A stretch of 64,000 bases of DNA from Cupriavidus nantongensis (GTDB lineage: Bacteria; Pseudomonadota; Gammaproteobacteria; Burkholderiales; Burkholderiaceae). The stretch spans positions 62,001 to 126,000 of the forward strand of contig NZ_CP014845.1 in the NCBI RefSeq assembly GCF_001598055.1, written 5' to 3'. Position numbers and translations under genes: made by a program. Below the pieces are notes generated by a model. It worked only from the letters and a program-made list of their open reading frames with translations, was not told the origin of the DNA and made no database searches. Below, one piece after another: positions 1-8,813 of this stretch (position 1 is the first letter of the stretch; every line of letters begins with the position of its first letter).

Positions 1-241
1 GCGGCAGTTCGACGCCATCGTCACCATGTACCACGACCAGGGCCAGATCGGCATCAAGCTGATGGGCTTCTCGCGCGGCGTGACGGTGCAGGGCGGACTG
101 CCGGTGCCGATTACCACGCCCGCGCACGGCACCGCGTTCGACATCACGCAGCAGGGCCGCGCCGATCCCGGCGCCACGCTGCAGGCGTTCCAGATCGCCT
201 GCCGCATGGGCGCGCAACGGCGCGCCGCCGCGCAAGCCTAG
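1..241 (+). CDS. PdxA-family dehydrogenase (PdxA2-like), C-terminal end only
   Basis: The 3' end of a gene that begins before the window; the frame is open from base 2 and about 79 codons are visible. The residues MYHDQGQ and the later HGTAFD stretch are typical of the C-terminal part of PdxA-type NAD-dependent 4-phosphate dehydrogenases, where the histidine and aspartate of such motifs bind the metal and substrate. The next genes are sugar-acid dehydratases and a transporter, so the catabolic paralogue (PdxA2, acting on four-carbon acid-sugar phosphates) is more likely than the vitamin B6 enzyme; that choice is inference from context. The gene ends 91 bases before the next gene, in the same direction, so they may share a transcript. 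Confidence 0.75.
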   Translation, partial: RQFDAIVTMYHDQGQIGIKLMGFSRGVTVQGGLPVPITTPAHGTAFDITQQGRADPGATLQAFQIACRMGAQRRAAAQA

Positions 242-332
242 CCACCCGTCCCTCTCTAACCGAATCCGGCAGGACCGCCCCCGGCGCGGCCGGGGCGCGT
301 TCGCGCCAACGCATTGCCATCAGGAGCTGAAT

Positions 333-1508
333 ATGAAGATCACCAACGTCCGCGCCCGCGTCTTCGAATGGAAGGGCAAGACCGTGCCGCCGCAGGCGCA
401 CTTCTGCACCAACGCCACCGACATCCTGTACGAGCGCGGCGACGCCATGGGCTCGTTCCGCTTCCACGGCTGGATGGTGGTCGAGATCGAGACCGATACC
501 GGCCTGGTCGGCATCGGCAACTGCGCGCTGGCGCCGCGCGTGGCCAAGCAGATCGTCGACCAGTACCTGGCCCCGGTGGTGCTCGGCCAGGACCCGTTCG
601 ACAACGAATACCTGTGGCAGAAGATGTATCGCCGCACCCACGCCTGGGGCCGCAAGGGCATCGGCATGGCGGCGATCTCGGCGGTGGATATCGCGCTGTG
701 GGACCTGATGGGCAAGGCGGTCGGCAAGCCGGTGTTCAAGCTGCTGGGCGGGCGCACCAAGGAAAAGATCTGGTGCTACGCCTCCAAGCTCTACAACAAC
801 GACGACCGCGACGCCTTCCTGGCCGAAGCGCAGCGCTATCTCGACCAGGGCTTCACCGCGATGAAGATGCGCTTCGGCTACGGCCCCAAGGACGGTCCCG
901 CCGGCATGCAGAAGAACCTCGAGCAGGTGCGGCTGCTGCGCGAGCTGGTCGGCGACGGCGTCGACATCATGCTGGAGTGCTACATGGGCTGGACCCTCGA
1001 ATACGCGCGCCGCATGCTGCCGCGCCTGGCCGAGTTCAATCCGCGCTGGCTGGAAGAACCGGTGATTGCCGACGATATCGAAGGCTATGTCGAGCTGAAG
1101 AAGGCCAGCCCGTTCCCGATTTCCGGGGGCGAGCACGAGTTCACCTCGTACGGCTTCAAGGACCTGCTGGAGCGGCGCGCCGTCGACGTGATCCAGTACG
1201 ACACCAACCGCGTCGGCGGCATTACCGCGGCGCAGAAGATCAACGCCATGGCCGAGGCCTGGTCGGTGCCGGTGATCCCGCACGCCGGCCAGATGCACAA
1301 CTACCACCTGACCATGGCATCGACCGCGTCGCCGATGGCCGAGTACTTCCCGGTGCATGACGTCGAGGTCGGCAACGAGCTGTTCTACTACATCTTCAAG
1401 GGCGACCCGGCGCCGGACAATGGTTACCTGCAGCTTGACGACAACCTGCCGGGGCTGGGGCTGGAACTGAACCAAGCGTATTTCGACCAGTTCGACATCC
1501 TCGGCTGA
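333..1508 (+). CDS. enolase-superfamily acid-sugar dehydratase (L-rhamnonate dehydratase-like)
   Basis: A 391-aa member of the mandelate racemase/muconate lactonizing enzyme group. Visible active-site features are the three acidic metal ligands spaced as in this superfamily (E215 in LECYMGW, E241 in EEPV, E267 in GEHEF) and the C-terminal histidine H317 (IPHAG). The GEHEF signature and overall length fit the L-rhamnonate dehydratase branch, which removes water from an aldonic acid to give a 2-keto-3-deoxy acid. The first ligand is Glu rather than Asp, so the true substrate may differ. A CAGGAG ribosome site lies about 6 bases before the ATG. It sits between a PdxA2-like gene and a LysR gene in a sugar-acid catabolic cluster. 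Confidence 0.85.
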   Translation: MKITNVRARVFEWKGKTVPPQAHFCTNATDILYERGDAMGSFRFHGWMVVEIETDTGLVGIGNCALAPRVAKQIVDQYLAPVVLGQDPFDNEYLWQKMYRRTHAWGRKGIGMAAISAVDIALWDLMGKAVGKPVFKLLGGRTKEKIWCYASKLYNNDDRDAFLAEAQRYLDQGFTAMKMRFGYGPKDGPAGMQKNLEQVRLLRELVGDGVDIMLECYMGWTLEYARRMLPRLAEFNPRWLEEPVIADDIEGYVELKKASPFPISGGEHEFTSYGFKDLLERRAVDVIQYDTNRVGGITAAQKINAMAEAWSVPVIPHAGQMHNYHLTMASTASPMAEYFPVHDVEVGNELFYYIFKGDPAPDNGYLQLDDNLPGLGLELNQAYFDQFDILG

Positions 1509-1532
1509 CGCCGGCACCAGGCACGCGCCGTT

Positions 1533-2474
1533 TCACGCCGGCGCGTGCCCGTCATAGATGGCCTGCGCGGCCTCGCGCAGCGCGTCGGCGACCAGCAGCG
1601 CGCCGGGCGACATCAGCCGGTCGGTCGGCGTGATCAGGCCGAAGTCGTCCATATGGCAGGGCATCGCCATCGGCAGGATCTCCACCATGCCGAATGCGGC
1701 GTAGTATTGCGCCACGTCGGCGGTCAGTACCGCGATCATGTCCGACTGCGTCACCATGCGCGTCAGGAACAGCAGCGCGGCGGTCTCGACCACATTGACC
1801 GGCGGCGCCAGGCTGGCGCGCTGGAACATCAGCTCGAAGCGGTGACGCAGCACGGTGCCGGCCGGCGGGATCAGCCACGCGGCATCGGCGGCATCGGCCA
1901 GTGACAGGCCGCGCGCCGCCAGCATCGGATGGCCTGGCCGCACCACCGCGCAGACCGGCTCCTGCGCCATCGGCTCGTAGCGCAGCCGGCCCTTGTCGTG
2001 CTCGGGAAACAGGCGCGCCACCACCATGTCCAGCTTTTCCTGCCCCAGGCGGTCGAGCAGCACGTTGCTGTTGTCGATGTCGACCGAGACCCGCAGCCCC
2101 GGATAGCGCGCCTTGACCTGCGCGATCGCCACGGGCAGCAGCTGCACCCCGGGCGAGGTGATCGCGCCGATCGCCACATGGCCAAGCCGCCCGGCCTTCA
2201 GCGCCAGCACTTCTTCACGCGCCTGGTTCAGGCTGCCCACCACCGCGCGCGCGTGGCGGATCATCGCGCGGCCGCAGTCGGTCGGCGCCATGCCGCGCGG
2301 CAGGCGCTCGAACAGCGGTACCGACAGCAGTTCCTCCAGCTCGCGCAGCAGCTTGGACGCGGCCGGCTGCGTCATCGCCAGCCGCTCGGCCGCGCGGTGG
2401 ATGCTGCCTTCGTCGGCCACGGCCAGCAGCAGCAGGAGCTGGCGGGTCTTGAGGCGGGTGTGGTTGTGCCACAT
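1533..2474 (-). CDS. LysR-family transcriptional regulator
   Basis: A 313-aa LysR-type regulator. The N-terminal helix-turn-helix is clear (LAVADEGSIHRAAERLAMTQ followed by PAASKLLRELEELL), then comes a long effector-binding domain of the periplasmic-binding-protein type. The start at 2474 (MWHNHTRLKT) gives the usual family length and has a GAGG ribosome site. A longer frame reaching 2633 would add a low-complexity tail and run through the shared promoter, so it was not used. It is divergent from the IlvD/Edd dehydratase and converges with the enolase-family dehydratase, so it probably controls this sugar-acid cluster; the effector is unknown. Confidence 0.88.
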   Translation of the reverse strand: MWHNHTRLKTRQLLLLLAVADEGSIHRAAERLAMTQPAASKLLRELEELLSVPLFERLPRGMAPTDCGRAMIRHARAVVGSLNQAREEVLALKAGRLGHVAIGAITSPGVQLLPVAIAQVKARYPGLRVSVDIDNSNVLLDRLGQEKLDMVVARLFPEHDKGRLRYEPMAQEPVCAVVRPGHPMLAARGLSLADAADAAWLIPPAGTVLRHRFELMFQRASLAPPVNVVETAALLFLTRMVTQSDMIAVLTADVAQYYAAFGMVEILPMAMPCHMDDFGLITPTDRLMSPGALLVADALREAAQAIYDGHAPA

Positions 2475-2752
2475 GGGCAGGGCCTCGGGGGCCGGGGAAG
2501 TCGCGGCAGAAACGGGGGCGGCAGGGGTGGCGGGCATGGGGCTAGGGTTTGTACTGATGCCGGAATCGATATGCCAAAGGCCGAACTCTTCATTAGTAGC
2601 ATATCGGCAAGCTGCATACACTGCGTCCCACAAAACATAACGACCGGAGACAGCGTGGTGCCGCCTGCCGCCGCCGGACAGCGCCCCGCCGCTGGATCCG
2701 TCGTCCCTGCCATTCCCGCCGCCAGCGATGGCGGCCCCGCACCAGGAACAAC
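2475..2752. promoter_or_regulatory. divergent intergenic region with an inverted repeat, candidate LysR operator
   Basis: This 278-base gap separates the LysR gene from the divergent dehydratase. It contains a pair of 8-base inverted arms, CGATATGC at 2567-2574 and GCATATCG at 2599-2606, in the only AT-richer part of the gap. LysR proteins usually bind such paired sites between themselves and their divergent target. Binding is inferred. Confidence 0.5.
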
Positions 2753-4498
2753 ATGTCGGATTCCAACGACAAGCAACGCAAGCCGCTGCGCTCGACCGCG
2801 TGGTTCGGCACCGCCGACAAGAACGGCTTCATGTACCGCAGCTGGATGAAGAACCAGGGCATCCCCGACCATGCCTTCGACGGGCGCCCGGTGATCGGCA
2901 TCTGCAACACCTGGTCGGAACTGACCCCGTGCAACGCGCACTTCCGCAAGCTGGCCGAGCACGTCAAGCGCGGCGTGTATGAAGCCGGCGGCTTCCCGGT
3001 TGAGTTCCCGGTGTTCTCCAACGGCGAATCGAACCTGCGCCCGACCGCGATGCTGACGCGCAACCTCGCCGCGATGGATGTCGAGGAAGCGATCCGCGGC
3101 AACCCGATCGATGCCGTGGTGCTGCTGACCGGCTGCGACAAGACCACGCCCGCGCTGCTGATGGGCGCGGCCAGCTGCGACGTGCCGGCCATCGTCGTCA
3201 CCGGCGGGCCGATGCTCAACGGCAAGCTCGACGGCAAGGACATCGGCTCGGGCACCGCGGTGTGGCAGCTGCATGAATCGCTGAAGGCGGGCGAGATCAA
3301 CCTGCACCAGTTCCTGTCGGCCGAGGCCGGCATGTCGCGCTCGGCCGGCACCTGCAACACCATGGGCACGGCCTCGACCATGGCCTGCATGGCCGAGGCG
3401 CTCGGCACCTCGCTGCCGCACAATGCCGCGATCCCCGCCGTGGACGCGCGCCGCTACGTGCTGGCGCACATGTCCGGCATCCGCATCGTCGAGATGGCGC
3501 GCGAGGACCTGACGCTGTCGAAGATCCTGACGCGCCAGGCGTTCGAGAACGCGATCCGCGTCAATGCGGCAATCGGCGGCTCGACCAACGCGGTGATCCA
3601 CCTGAAGGCGATCGCCGGCCGCATCGGCGTGCCGCTGGAACTGGAAGACTGGAGCACGGTGGGGCGCGACACGCCGACCATCGTCGACCTGATGCCGTCG
3701 GGCCGCTTCCTGATGGAGGAGTTCTACTATGCCGGCGGCCTGCCCGCGGTGCTGCGCCGCCTGGGCGAGGCCGGCCTGCTGCCGCATCCCGGCGCGCTCA
3801 CCGTCAACGGCAAGGCGATCTGGGACAACGTCAAGGACGCGCCGATCACCAACGATGAAGTCATCCGTCCGCTGCACCAGCCGCTGATCCGCGACGGCAG
3901 CATCCGCATCCTGCGCGGCAACCTGTCGCCGCGCGGCGCGGTGCTCAAGCCGTCGGCGGCGACGCCGAAGCTGCTGCGCCACCGCGGCCGCGCGGTGGTG
4001 TTCGAGAACCTGGAGCACTACAAGGAACGCATCGTCGACGAGTCGCTCGAGGTCGACGAGAACTCGGTGCTGGTGCTCAAGCGCTGCGGGCCGCGTGGCT
4101 ATCCCGGCATGGCCGAGGTCGGCAACATGGGCCTGCCGCCCAAGCTGCTGCGCCAGGGCGTCAAGGACATGGTGCGGATTTCCGACGCGCGCATGAGCGG
4201 CACCGCCTACGGCACCGTGGTGCTGCACGTCGCGCCGGAAGCTGCTGCGGGCGGGCCGCTGGCGATCGTGCGCGACGGCGACTGGATCGAGCTCGACTGC
4301 GAGGCCGGGCGCCTGCACCTGGATATCGACGAAGCCGAGTTCGAACGCCGCATGGCTGACGTGCAGCCGCTGCAGGCGCCCGCCGACGGCGGTTATCGCA
4401 AGCTGTACGTCGACCACGTGCTGCAGGCCGACGAGGGCTGCGACCTCGACTTCCTGGTGGGCTGCCGCGGCCGCGAGGTGCCGCGCCACTCGCACTGA
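2753..4498 (+). CDS. IlvD/Edd-family sugar-acid dehydratase (L-arabinonate dehydratase-like)
   Basis: A 581-aa dehydratase of the IlvD/Edd family, which uses an Fe-S cluster and Mg to dehydrate sugar acids or dihydroxy acids. Three cysteines (C60 in ELTPCN, C128 in TGCDKT, C201 in AGTCNT) sit where the [2Fe-2S] ligands of L-arabinonate and related aldonate dehydratases lie, and K129 follows C128 as the conserved (carbamylated) lysine. The N-terminal stretch PLRSTAWFG is typical of the sugar-acid branch, not of branched-chain amino-acid IlvD. AGGAACAAC precedes the ATG. It is transcribed away from the LysR gene and 65 bases before the transporter. The exact substrate (arabinonate, galactonate, fuconate or similar) cannot be fixed from sequence alone. 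Confidence 0.88.
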   Translation: MSDSNDKQRKPLRSTAWFGTADKNGFMYRSWMKNQGIPDHAFDGRPVIGICNTWSELTPCNAHFRKLAEHVKRGVYEAGGFPVEFPVFSNGESNLRPTAMLTRNLAAMDVEEAIRGNPIDAVVLLTGCDKTTPALLMGAASCDVPAIVVTGGPMLNGKLDGKDIGSGTAVWQLHESLKAGEINLHQFLSAEAGMSRSAGTCNTMGTASTMACMAEALGTSLPHNAAIPAVDARRYVLAHMSGIRIVEMAREDLTLSKILTRQAFENAIRVNAAIGGSTNAVIHLKAIAGRIGVPLELEDWSTVGRDTPTIVDLMPSGRFLMEEFYYAGGLPAVLRRLGEAGLLPHPGALTVNGKAIWDNVKDAPITNDEVIRPLHQPLIRDGSIRILRGNLSPRGAVLKPSAATPKLLRHRGRAVVFENLEHYKERIVDESLEVDENSVLVLKRCGPRGYPGMAEVGNMGLPPKLLRQGVKDMVRISDARMSGTAYGTVVLHVAPEAAAGGPLAIVRDGDWIELDCEAGRLHLDIDEAEFERRMADVQPLQAPADGGYRKLYVDHVLQADEGCDLDFLVGCRGREVPRHSH

Positions 4499-4563
4499 GC
4501 ATTGCACCAAAGCGCCGGCCGCCGACGCGGCGGCCACGAGAAGACAAAACAAGGAGACCCGCC

Positions 4564-5907
4564 ATGCAAGGCACCCAGACCGCTCCGTTGGAGCGCGCCG
4601 CCCCGATCCGGGGTGAAACATCACAAGCCGCGGAGGAGCACCGCATCATCGGCATGCTGGTGCGGCGCCTGATCCCGTTCCTGGCGCTGATCTATGTGGT
4701 TGCGTATATCGACCGCTCGGTGGTCGGCTTCGCCAAGCTGCACATGAACGCGGCCATCGGCATCAGCGATGCGGCTTATGGCCTGGGCGCGGGCCTGTTC
4801 TTCGTCGGCTACTTCCTGTGCGAGGTGCCGAGCAACCTGGCACTGGAACGCTTTGGCGCGCGCCGCTGGTTTGCGCGCATCCTGTTCACCTGGGGCGTGA
4901 TCACCATGGCGATGGCGTTCACGCAGGGCGCGCACAGCTTCTATGTGCTGCGCTTCCTGCTGGGCGCGGCCGAGGCGGGCCTGTATCCGGGCATCCTCTA
5001 CTTCCTGACCAAGTGGTTCCCGATGCGCCATCGCGCCCGCATCATCGGCCTGCTGGTGCTGGCGCAGCCGATCGCGCTGATCATCACCGGTCCGCTTGCC
5101 GGGCTGGTGCTGTCCACCCACGGCCTGTTCGGCATGAGCAACTGGCAGACGCTGTTCGTGCTGAGCGGCCTGCCGGCGGTGCTGCTGTGCCTGCCGACGC
5201 TGAAGCTGCTGCCCGAGTCGCCGGCCAGCGCCGCGTGGCTGGCGCCGGCGGACCGCGCCTGGATCGAACGCGAACTGGCGGCGGACCAGGCCGCCTATGC
5301 GCTGAAGTCGCACGGCAATCCGCTGCAGGCGCTGAAGGACAAGCGCGTGCTGCTGCTGTCGCTGCTGTTCCTGCCGTTTCCGCTCAGTATCTACGGGCTG
5401 TCGCTGTGGTTGCCGACCATCATCAAGCAGTTCGGCGTCACCGATGCGATGACCGGGCTGCTGTCGGCCGTGCCCTACCTGTTTGCCGTGGTCGGGCTCT
5501 GGCTGGTGCCGCGCCATTCCGACCGCAAGCGCGAGCGCTATGGCCATATCGTGGTGGTGTCGGGCATGGCGGCCATCACCATGGCGCTGAGCGCATGGGT
5601 GCAGTCGCCGGTGCTGCAGTTCCTGTTTATCTGCCTGACCGCGTTCTCGATCTATTCGATCCAGGCCGTGGTGTGGGCGCTGCCCGGCGAGTTCCTGACC
5701 GGCGCCAGCGCCGCGGTGGGCATCGCCACCATCAATTCGCTCGCCAATCTCGGCGGCTATTTCGGGCCGTATGGCATCGGCGTGATCAAGGACGCCACCG
5801 GCAGCCTTGCGGCCGGGCTGTACTTCCTGGCGGCGATGCTGCTGTTTGCGGTGCTGATGGCCTTCGTCGTGCGCGCCGCGCTGCGGCCGGCGGCCGCGCG
5901 GGCCTGA
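4564..5907 (+). CDS. MFS transporter of the anion:cation symporter type
   Basis: A 447-aa, 12-helix major facilitator protein. The N-terminal part carries the family pattern YIDRSVVGFAKLHM, and a charged loop (SDRKRERYG) follows the sixth/seventh helix region. Such proteins (hexuronate, galactonate, tartrate and phthalate porters) import organic acids with protons. An AAGGAG ribosome site lies 7 bases before the ATG. Its place directly behind the dehydratase suggests that it imports the same sugar acid. Gene end and helix content are complete; substrate is inferred. Confidence 0.87.
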   Translation: MQGTQTAPLERAAPIRGETSQAAEEHRIIGMLVRRLIPFLALIYVVAYIDRSVVGFAKLHMNAAIGISDAAYGLGAGLFFVGYFLCEVPSNLALERFGARRWFARILFTWGVITMAMAFTQGAHSFYVLRFLLGAAEAGLYPGILYFLTKWFPMRHRARIIGLLVLAQPIALIITGPLAGLVLSTHGLFGMSNWQTLFVLSGLPAVLLCLPTLKLLPESPASAAWLAPADRAWIERELAADQAAYALKSHGNPLQALKDKRVLLLSLLFLPFPLSIYGLSLWLPTIIKQFGVTDAMTGLLSAVPYLFAVVGLWLVPRHSDRKRERYGHIVVVSGMAAITMALSAWVQSPVLQFLFICLTAFSIYSIQAVVWALPGEFLTGASAAVGIATINSLANLGGYFGPYGIGVIKDATGSLAAGLYFLAAMLLFAVLMAFVVRAALRPAAARA

Positions 5908-5927
5908 GCGACCCGCACCAAACCGGA

Positions 5928-6164
5928 TCAGGGCCGCCGCTTCTTCCACTCGTAGTCGGGCGGCGGATCGGCCGCGCCGGCGCGGCCGACCGAGTCGGGG
6001 TTTTCCGAGCACAGCGTGACAAAGCTGACCGCCTCGCCCGCGTGCTGGCGCTGGCGCAGCGCTTCGGTAAAGCGCAGCGCCTCGCGCATCGCGTCGCTGG
6101 GGAACGACTGCGCATGCGGCGTCAGTCCGGTGCCGAGGGCTTCGGACCAGTAGACCATGTACAT
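5928..6164 (-). CDS. conserved small hypothetical protein
   Basis: A 78-aa protein beginning MYMVYWSEALGTGLTPHAQS and ending with a charged tail (DYEWKKRRP). The start at 6164 was chosen because AAAGGAAG sits just before this ATG on the minus strand; the much longer open frame upstream has no such site. No domain is recognised and there is no signal peptide or membrane segment. It converges with the MFS gene (20 bases apart) and is divergent from the lipoprotein gene. Confidence 0.7.
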   Translation of the reverse strand: MYMVYWSEALGTGLTPHAQSFPSDAMREALRFTEALRQRQHAGEAVSFVTLCSENPDSVGRAGAADPPPDYEWKKRRP

Positions 6165-6445
6165 AAGGCTTCCTTTTGCTTGCGCGGAGGGTGTCCCGGG
6201 TTGCTGCAACCTTCGTTCCCGCTGCCGCGGCGGCGCGCAAGCGAAGGCCGGGTGTGCCGGGGACCACGATTGCAAACCCTTCCTCCGCCTTTTGCAAGCT
6301 TTGGCATGGCGCGGGCGCGCCTGATATGCCGCATCTTGCCGCCCCGTACTGGTTCCGCCGTGTCTTTCCCGGCTCGTGCCAGGCGTTGCCACGCCGCGTG
6401 CCGCTGGCCTACCATCGCCGGCATGCCAACCGGAGACCACCTGCC

Positions 6446-7585
6446 ATGACGCCATCGACCGCCCGCCTGCCGCAGTCCATCCGTTCGTTTCTGGCGCGCG
6501 CCCTTGCCGCCGCCGCCATCGCGGTAGTGGCCGGCTGCGCCGGCACGCCGGCAGTGCCGCCCGCCGCAGACAAGGCCGCCGGTCCCACGGCCGCCGCGCC
6601 GCAGTGGCAGCGCGTGCATCTCGGCTCCGGCGCCGGCTATGACTTTCCGGTATATGCCAACCACCGGCTCGATGGCGACCTGTCGCGCATCCGCGAAGTC
6701 GTGCTGGTCCAGCATGGCCTGCAGCGCAACGGCGACGACTACTTTGCCGCCGGCGCGGCACTGCTGAAGGCCAGTGGCCGCAACCGGGACGAGGTGCTGC
6801 TGGTGGCGCCGAATTTTCCCGGCACGCCTGACCGCAACAAGGGCTTTACCGGCATGCCGCACTGGTCGGTGCAGGGATGGCTCAGCGGCGAGGACGCGGT
6901 CGAGGGCCCGGCGCGCGTCAGCTCATTGCAGGTGCTGGACGACCTGCTCGCGCGCTTCACCGACAGGGCGCGGTTGCCGCAGGTGCGCAAGGTGACGGTG
7001 GCCGGCCACTCCGGCGGCGCGCAGATCGTGCACCGCTACGCGGTGCTCAACAATGTCGACGAACGCATCCGCGCACGCGGCATCGAGCTGCGCTACGTCG
7101 TGGCCAATCCGTCTTCGTACCTGTATTTCACGCCAGTGCGGCCGGCTGGCTCCGACGGCAAGTCGTTCGCCCCATATGACGTGGCCCGTTGCCCGGACTA
7201 CAACAGGTACCGCTACGGCATGCAGGACATGGTGCCGTATGCCAAAGGCGCCGACGGCATGGCGCTGTACCGGCGCTATGCCGGGCGCCAGGTGACGTAT
7301 CTGGCCGGCACCGAGGACAACGATCCCAACCACCGCGTGCTCGACAAATCGTGCGGCGCCGAGGCCGAGGGCCCCACGCGGCTGCAGCGTGCGCGCGGCT
7401 ACCTGCGCTATGAGCGCTACCTTGCCGGTCCGGACCTCGTCATGCGCCACCAGGCCTATGAAGTGGTGGGCGTGGGGCACGACCAGGCGCGCATGTTCGG
7501 GTCGCAATGCGGCGCGCGGGCCGTGTTCGGCATGCCCGAGGCGGACAATGCCGGCGGTGCCGCCTGCCGTGCGCCGCAGCTCTGA
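6446..7585 (+). CDS. alpha/beta-hydrolase-fold lipoprotein
   Basis: A 379-aa protein with a lipoprotein signal: basic N-terminus, hydrophobic stretch LARALAAAAIAVVAGC and a lipobox cysteine near residue 32. The mature part has an alpha/beta-hydrolase pattern: an early VLVQHGLQRNGDDY oxyanion-type segment and the nucleophile elbow GHSGGAQ near residue 190, followed by YVVANPSSYLYF. A late GHDQARM segment could hold the catalytic histidine. It probably acts in the periplasm or at the membrane as an esterase or peptidase-like hydrolase; substrate unknown. The start at 6446 follows a GGAG site; the open frame extends upstream without a signal peptide. Confidence 0.8.
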   Translation: MTPSTARLPQSIRSFLARALAAAAIAVVAGCAGTPAVPPAADKAAGPTAAAPQWQRVHLGSGAGYDFPVYANHRLDGDLSRIREVVLVQHGLQRNGDDYFAAGAALLKASGRNRDEVLLVAPNFPGTPDRNKGFTGMPHWSVQGWLSGEDAVEGPARVSSLQVLDDLLARFTDRARLPQVRKVTVAGHSGGAQIVHRYAVLNNVDERIRARGIELRYVVANPSSYLYFTPVRPAGSDGKSFAPYDVARCPDYNRYRYGMQDMVPYAKGADGMALYRRYAGRQVTYLAGTEDNDPNHRVLDKSCGAEAEGPTRLQRARGYLRYERYLAGPDLVMRHQAYEVVGVGHDQARMFGSQCGARAVFGMPEADNAGGAACRAPQL

Positions 7586-7615
7586 AGCAGGCGCCCTCCG
7601 CAACCGTCACGGCAA

Positions 7616-7642
7616 GAAAAAAACCCGCGAAATTCGCGGGTT
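7616..7642 (-). terminator. rho-independent terminator
   Basis: The arms AACCCGCGAA and TTCGCGGGTT (7622-7642) form a strong hairpin. On the minus strand it is followed by a run of T (bases 7616-7621), about 60 bases after the stop of the small gene at 7705. The lipoprotein gene ends 31 bases to the left, so it may act in both directions. Confidence 0.8.
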
Positions 7643-7704
7643 CAAGTCCCTGCCCGCAGGATCGGGCTTGGAGGAGACAACCACAGGAAAACGGTGGCGC
7701 GGGA

Positions 7705-7926
7705 TCAGCTCAGGCTGTATTTGACGACCTGTTCCTCGACGCCGACAAAACGTACCAGCTGGCGCAGGCCGCTGGGATATTCCTTGATATGGTGCCCGTC
7801 AGGCGTATCGGGCATCCGGTAATAAACTGGCGCCTTGTCGTGCACTGGCGCCAGCAGGCCGAGCGGGCGCGCGTCGGCCTCCCAGGGCACGTCGCGGTCT
7901 TCGGCAAGCAGGTTTCTTCCGGTCAT
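7705..7926 (-). CDS. small hypothetical protein
   Basis: A 73-aa acidic-to-neutral protein starting MTGRNLLAEDRDVPWEADAR. A TTTGGAG ribosome site lies about 8 bases before the ATG, and a clear terminator follows the stop, which together argue that it is a real, singly transcribed gene. No domain is recognised; the segment GHHIKEYPSGLRQLVRFV is a likely conserved core. It is divergent from the PadR gene, with an AT-richer promoter region (7927-8100) between. Confidence 0.65.
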   Translation of the reverse strand: MTGRNLLAEDRDVPWEADARPLGLLAPVHDKAPVYYRMPDTPDGHHIKEYPSGLRQLVRFVGVEEQVVKYSLS

Positions 7927-8240
7927 GGACACACTCCAAAGTTCTGCATGGTGCGGCCGGGGGCGGATCGTTTTTGCTCGCACAGTTCAATGTATGGAAT
8001 GTATGGCACGGCGGCCGGAAATGCCATTCAGCTTTTTTTAATTCTGTCTGGTGGGAAATTTCTTAACTGACAAAATCGACGAATATATCGTGTCCCGCCA
8101 TATTGCCTGGCGCCCTTCGGGCACTGCCCCGGCATTGCGCTACCATAGCGCGAGTTTTTGAAAGTGCGGTGACCGGCGCGCCTGCCGGCACGCTGCGCTG
8201 TCCGAATCCACTCCGATCATTCCCCGCGCCCAGCAGACGC

Positions 8241-8786
8241 ATGTCGACCCAGCACGCCTTGTTGATCTCCCTGATCGAAAAGCCCTCGTCCGGCTATGAC
8301 TTGGCGCGGCGCTTCGACCGTTCCATCGGCTATTTCTGGCATGCCACGCACCAGCAGATCTATCGCGAACTGGGCCGCATGGCGGACAGCGGCTGGATTG
8401 CCGCCGATGAAAACGACGCGGCCGAAGGCGAGGCCGGCGCCGACCGGCGCAACCGCAAGAAGGTCTACCGGGTGCTGCCGGCGGGCCGTGACGAACTGGC
8501 GCGCTGGGTGCTGGCGCCGGGTGCGGGGCTGGACCAGCGCGAGGAGATTCTGGTCAAGCTGCGCGCCGATGCGGTGATCGGCCCGCTTGGGCTGGGCGAC
8601 GAGATGCGGCGGCTGATCGCGCTGCACCGCGCCCGCCTGGAGACTTACCTGGCGATCGAGCGGCGCGATTTCTCGGCGCCGGACATGGACCGCGCGCAGC
8701 AGCTGCGCTATGCGCTGCTGCAGCGCGGGATCCGTTTCGAGACCGACTGGGTGGCTTGGGGCGAAGCCCTGCTGCCGCTGCTGTAG
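8241..8786 (+). CDS. PadR-family transcriptional regulator
   Basis: A 181-aa regulator with an N-terminal winged helix typical of PadR (ALLISLIEKPSSGYDLARRF, then HATHQQIYRELGRMADSGWI) and a C-terminal helical dimerisation part (AHRARLETYLAIERRDF region). PadR proteins usually repress genes for phenolic-acid or drug stress. The start MSTQHALL at 8241 was chosen because the fold begins there. It converges with a flavoprotein gene; its target is not evident. Confidence 0.85.
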   Translation: MSTQHALLISLIEKPSSGYDLARRFDRSIGYFWHATHQQIYRELGRMADSGWIAADENDAAEGEAGADRRNRKKVYRVLPAGRDELARWVLAPGAGLDQREEILVKLRADAVIGPLGLGDEMRRLIALHRARLETYLAIERRDFSAPDMDRAQQLRYALLQRGIRFETDWVAWGEALLPLL

Positions 8787-8813
8787 CGGCAGCGGGCACC
8801 GACCCCTGCGCGC

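Noticed and set aside
2475..2633. N-terminal extension of the LysR protein to base 2633
   Set aside because: The added residues are low-complexity and unlike any LysR start, no ribosome site is seen, and the extension would cover the divergent promoter.
2372..4624. A 750-codon open frame opposite the IlvD/Edd dehydratase
   Set aside because: Same reason: composition is that of an antisense frame, and it overlaps two clear genes.
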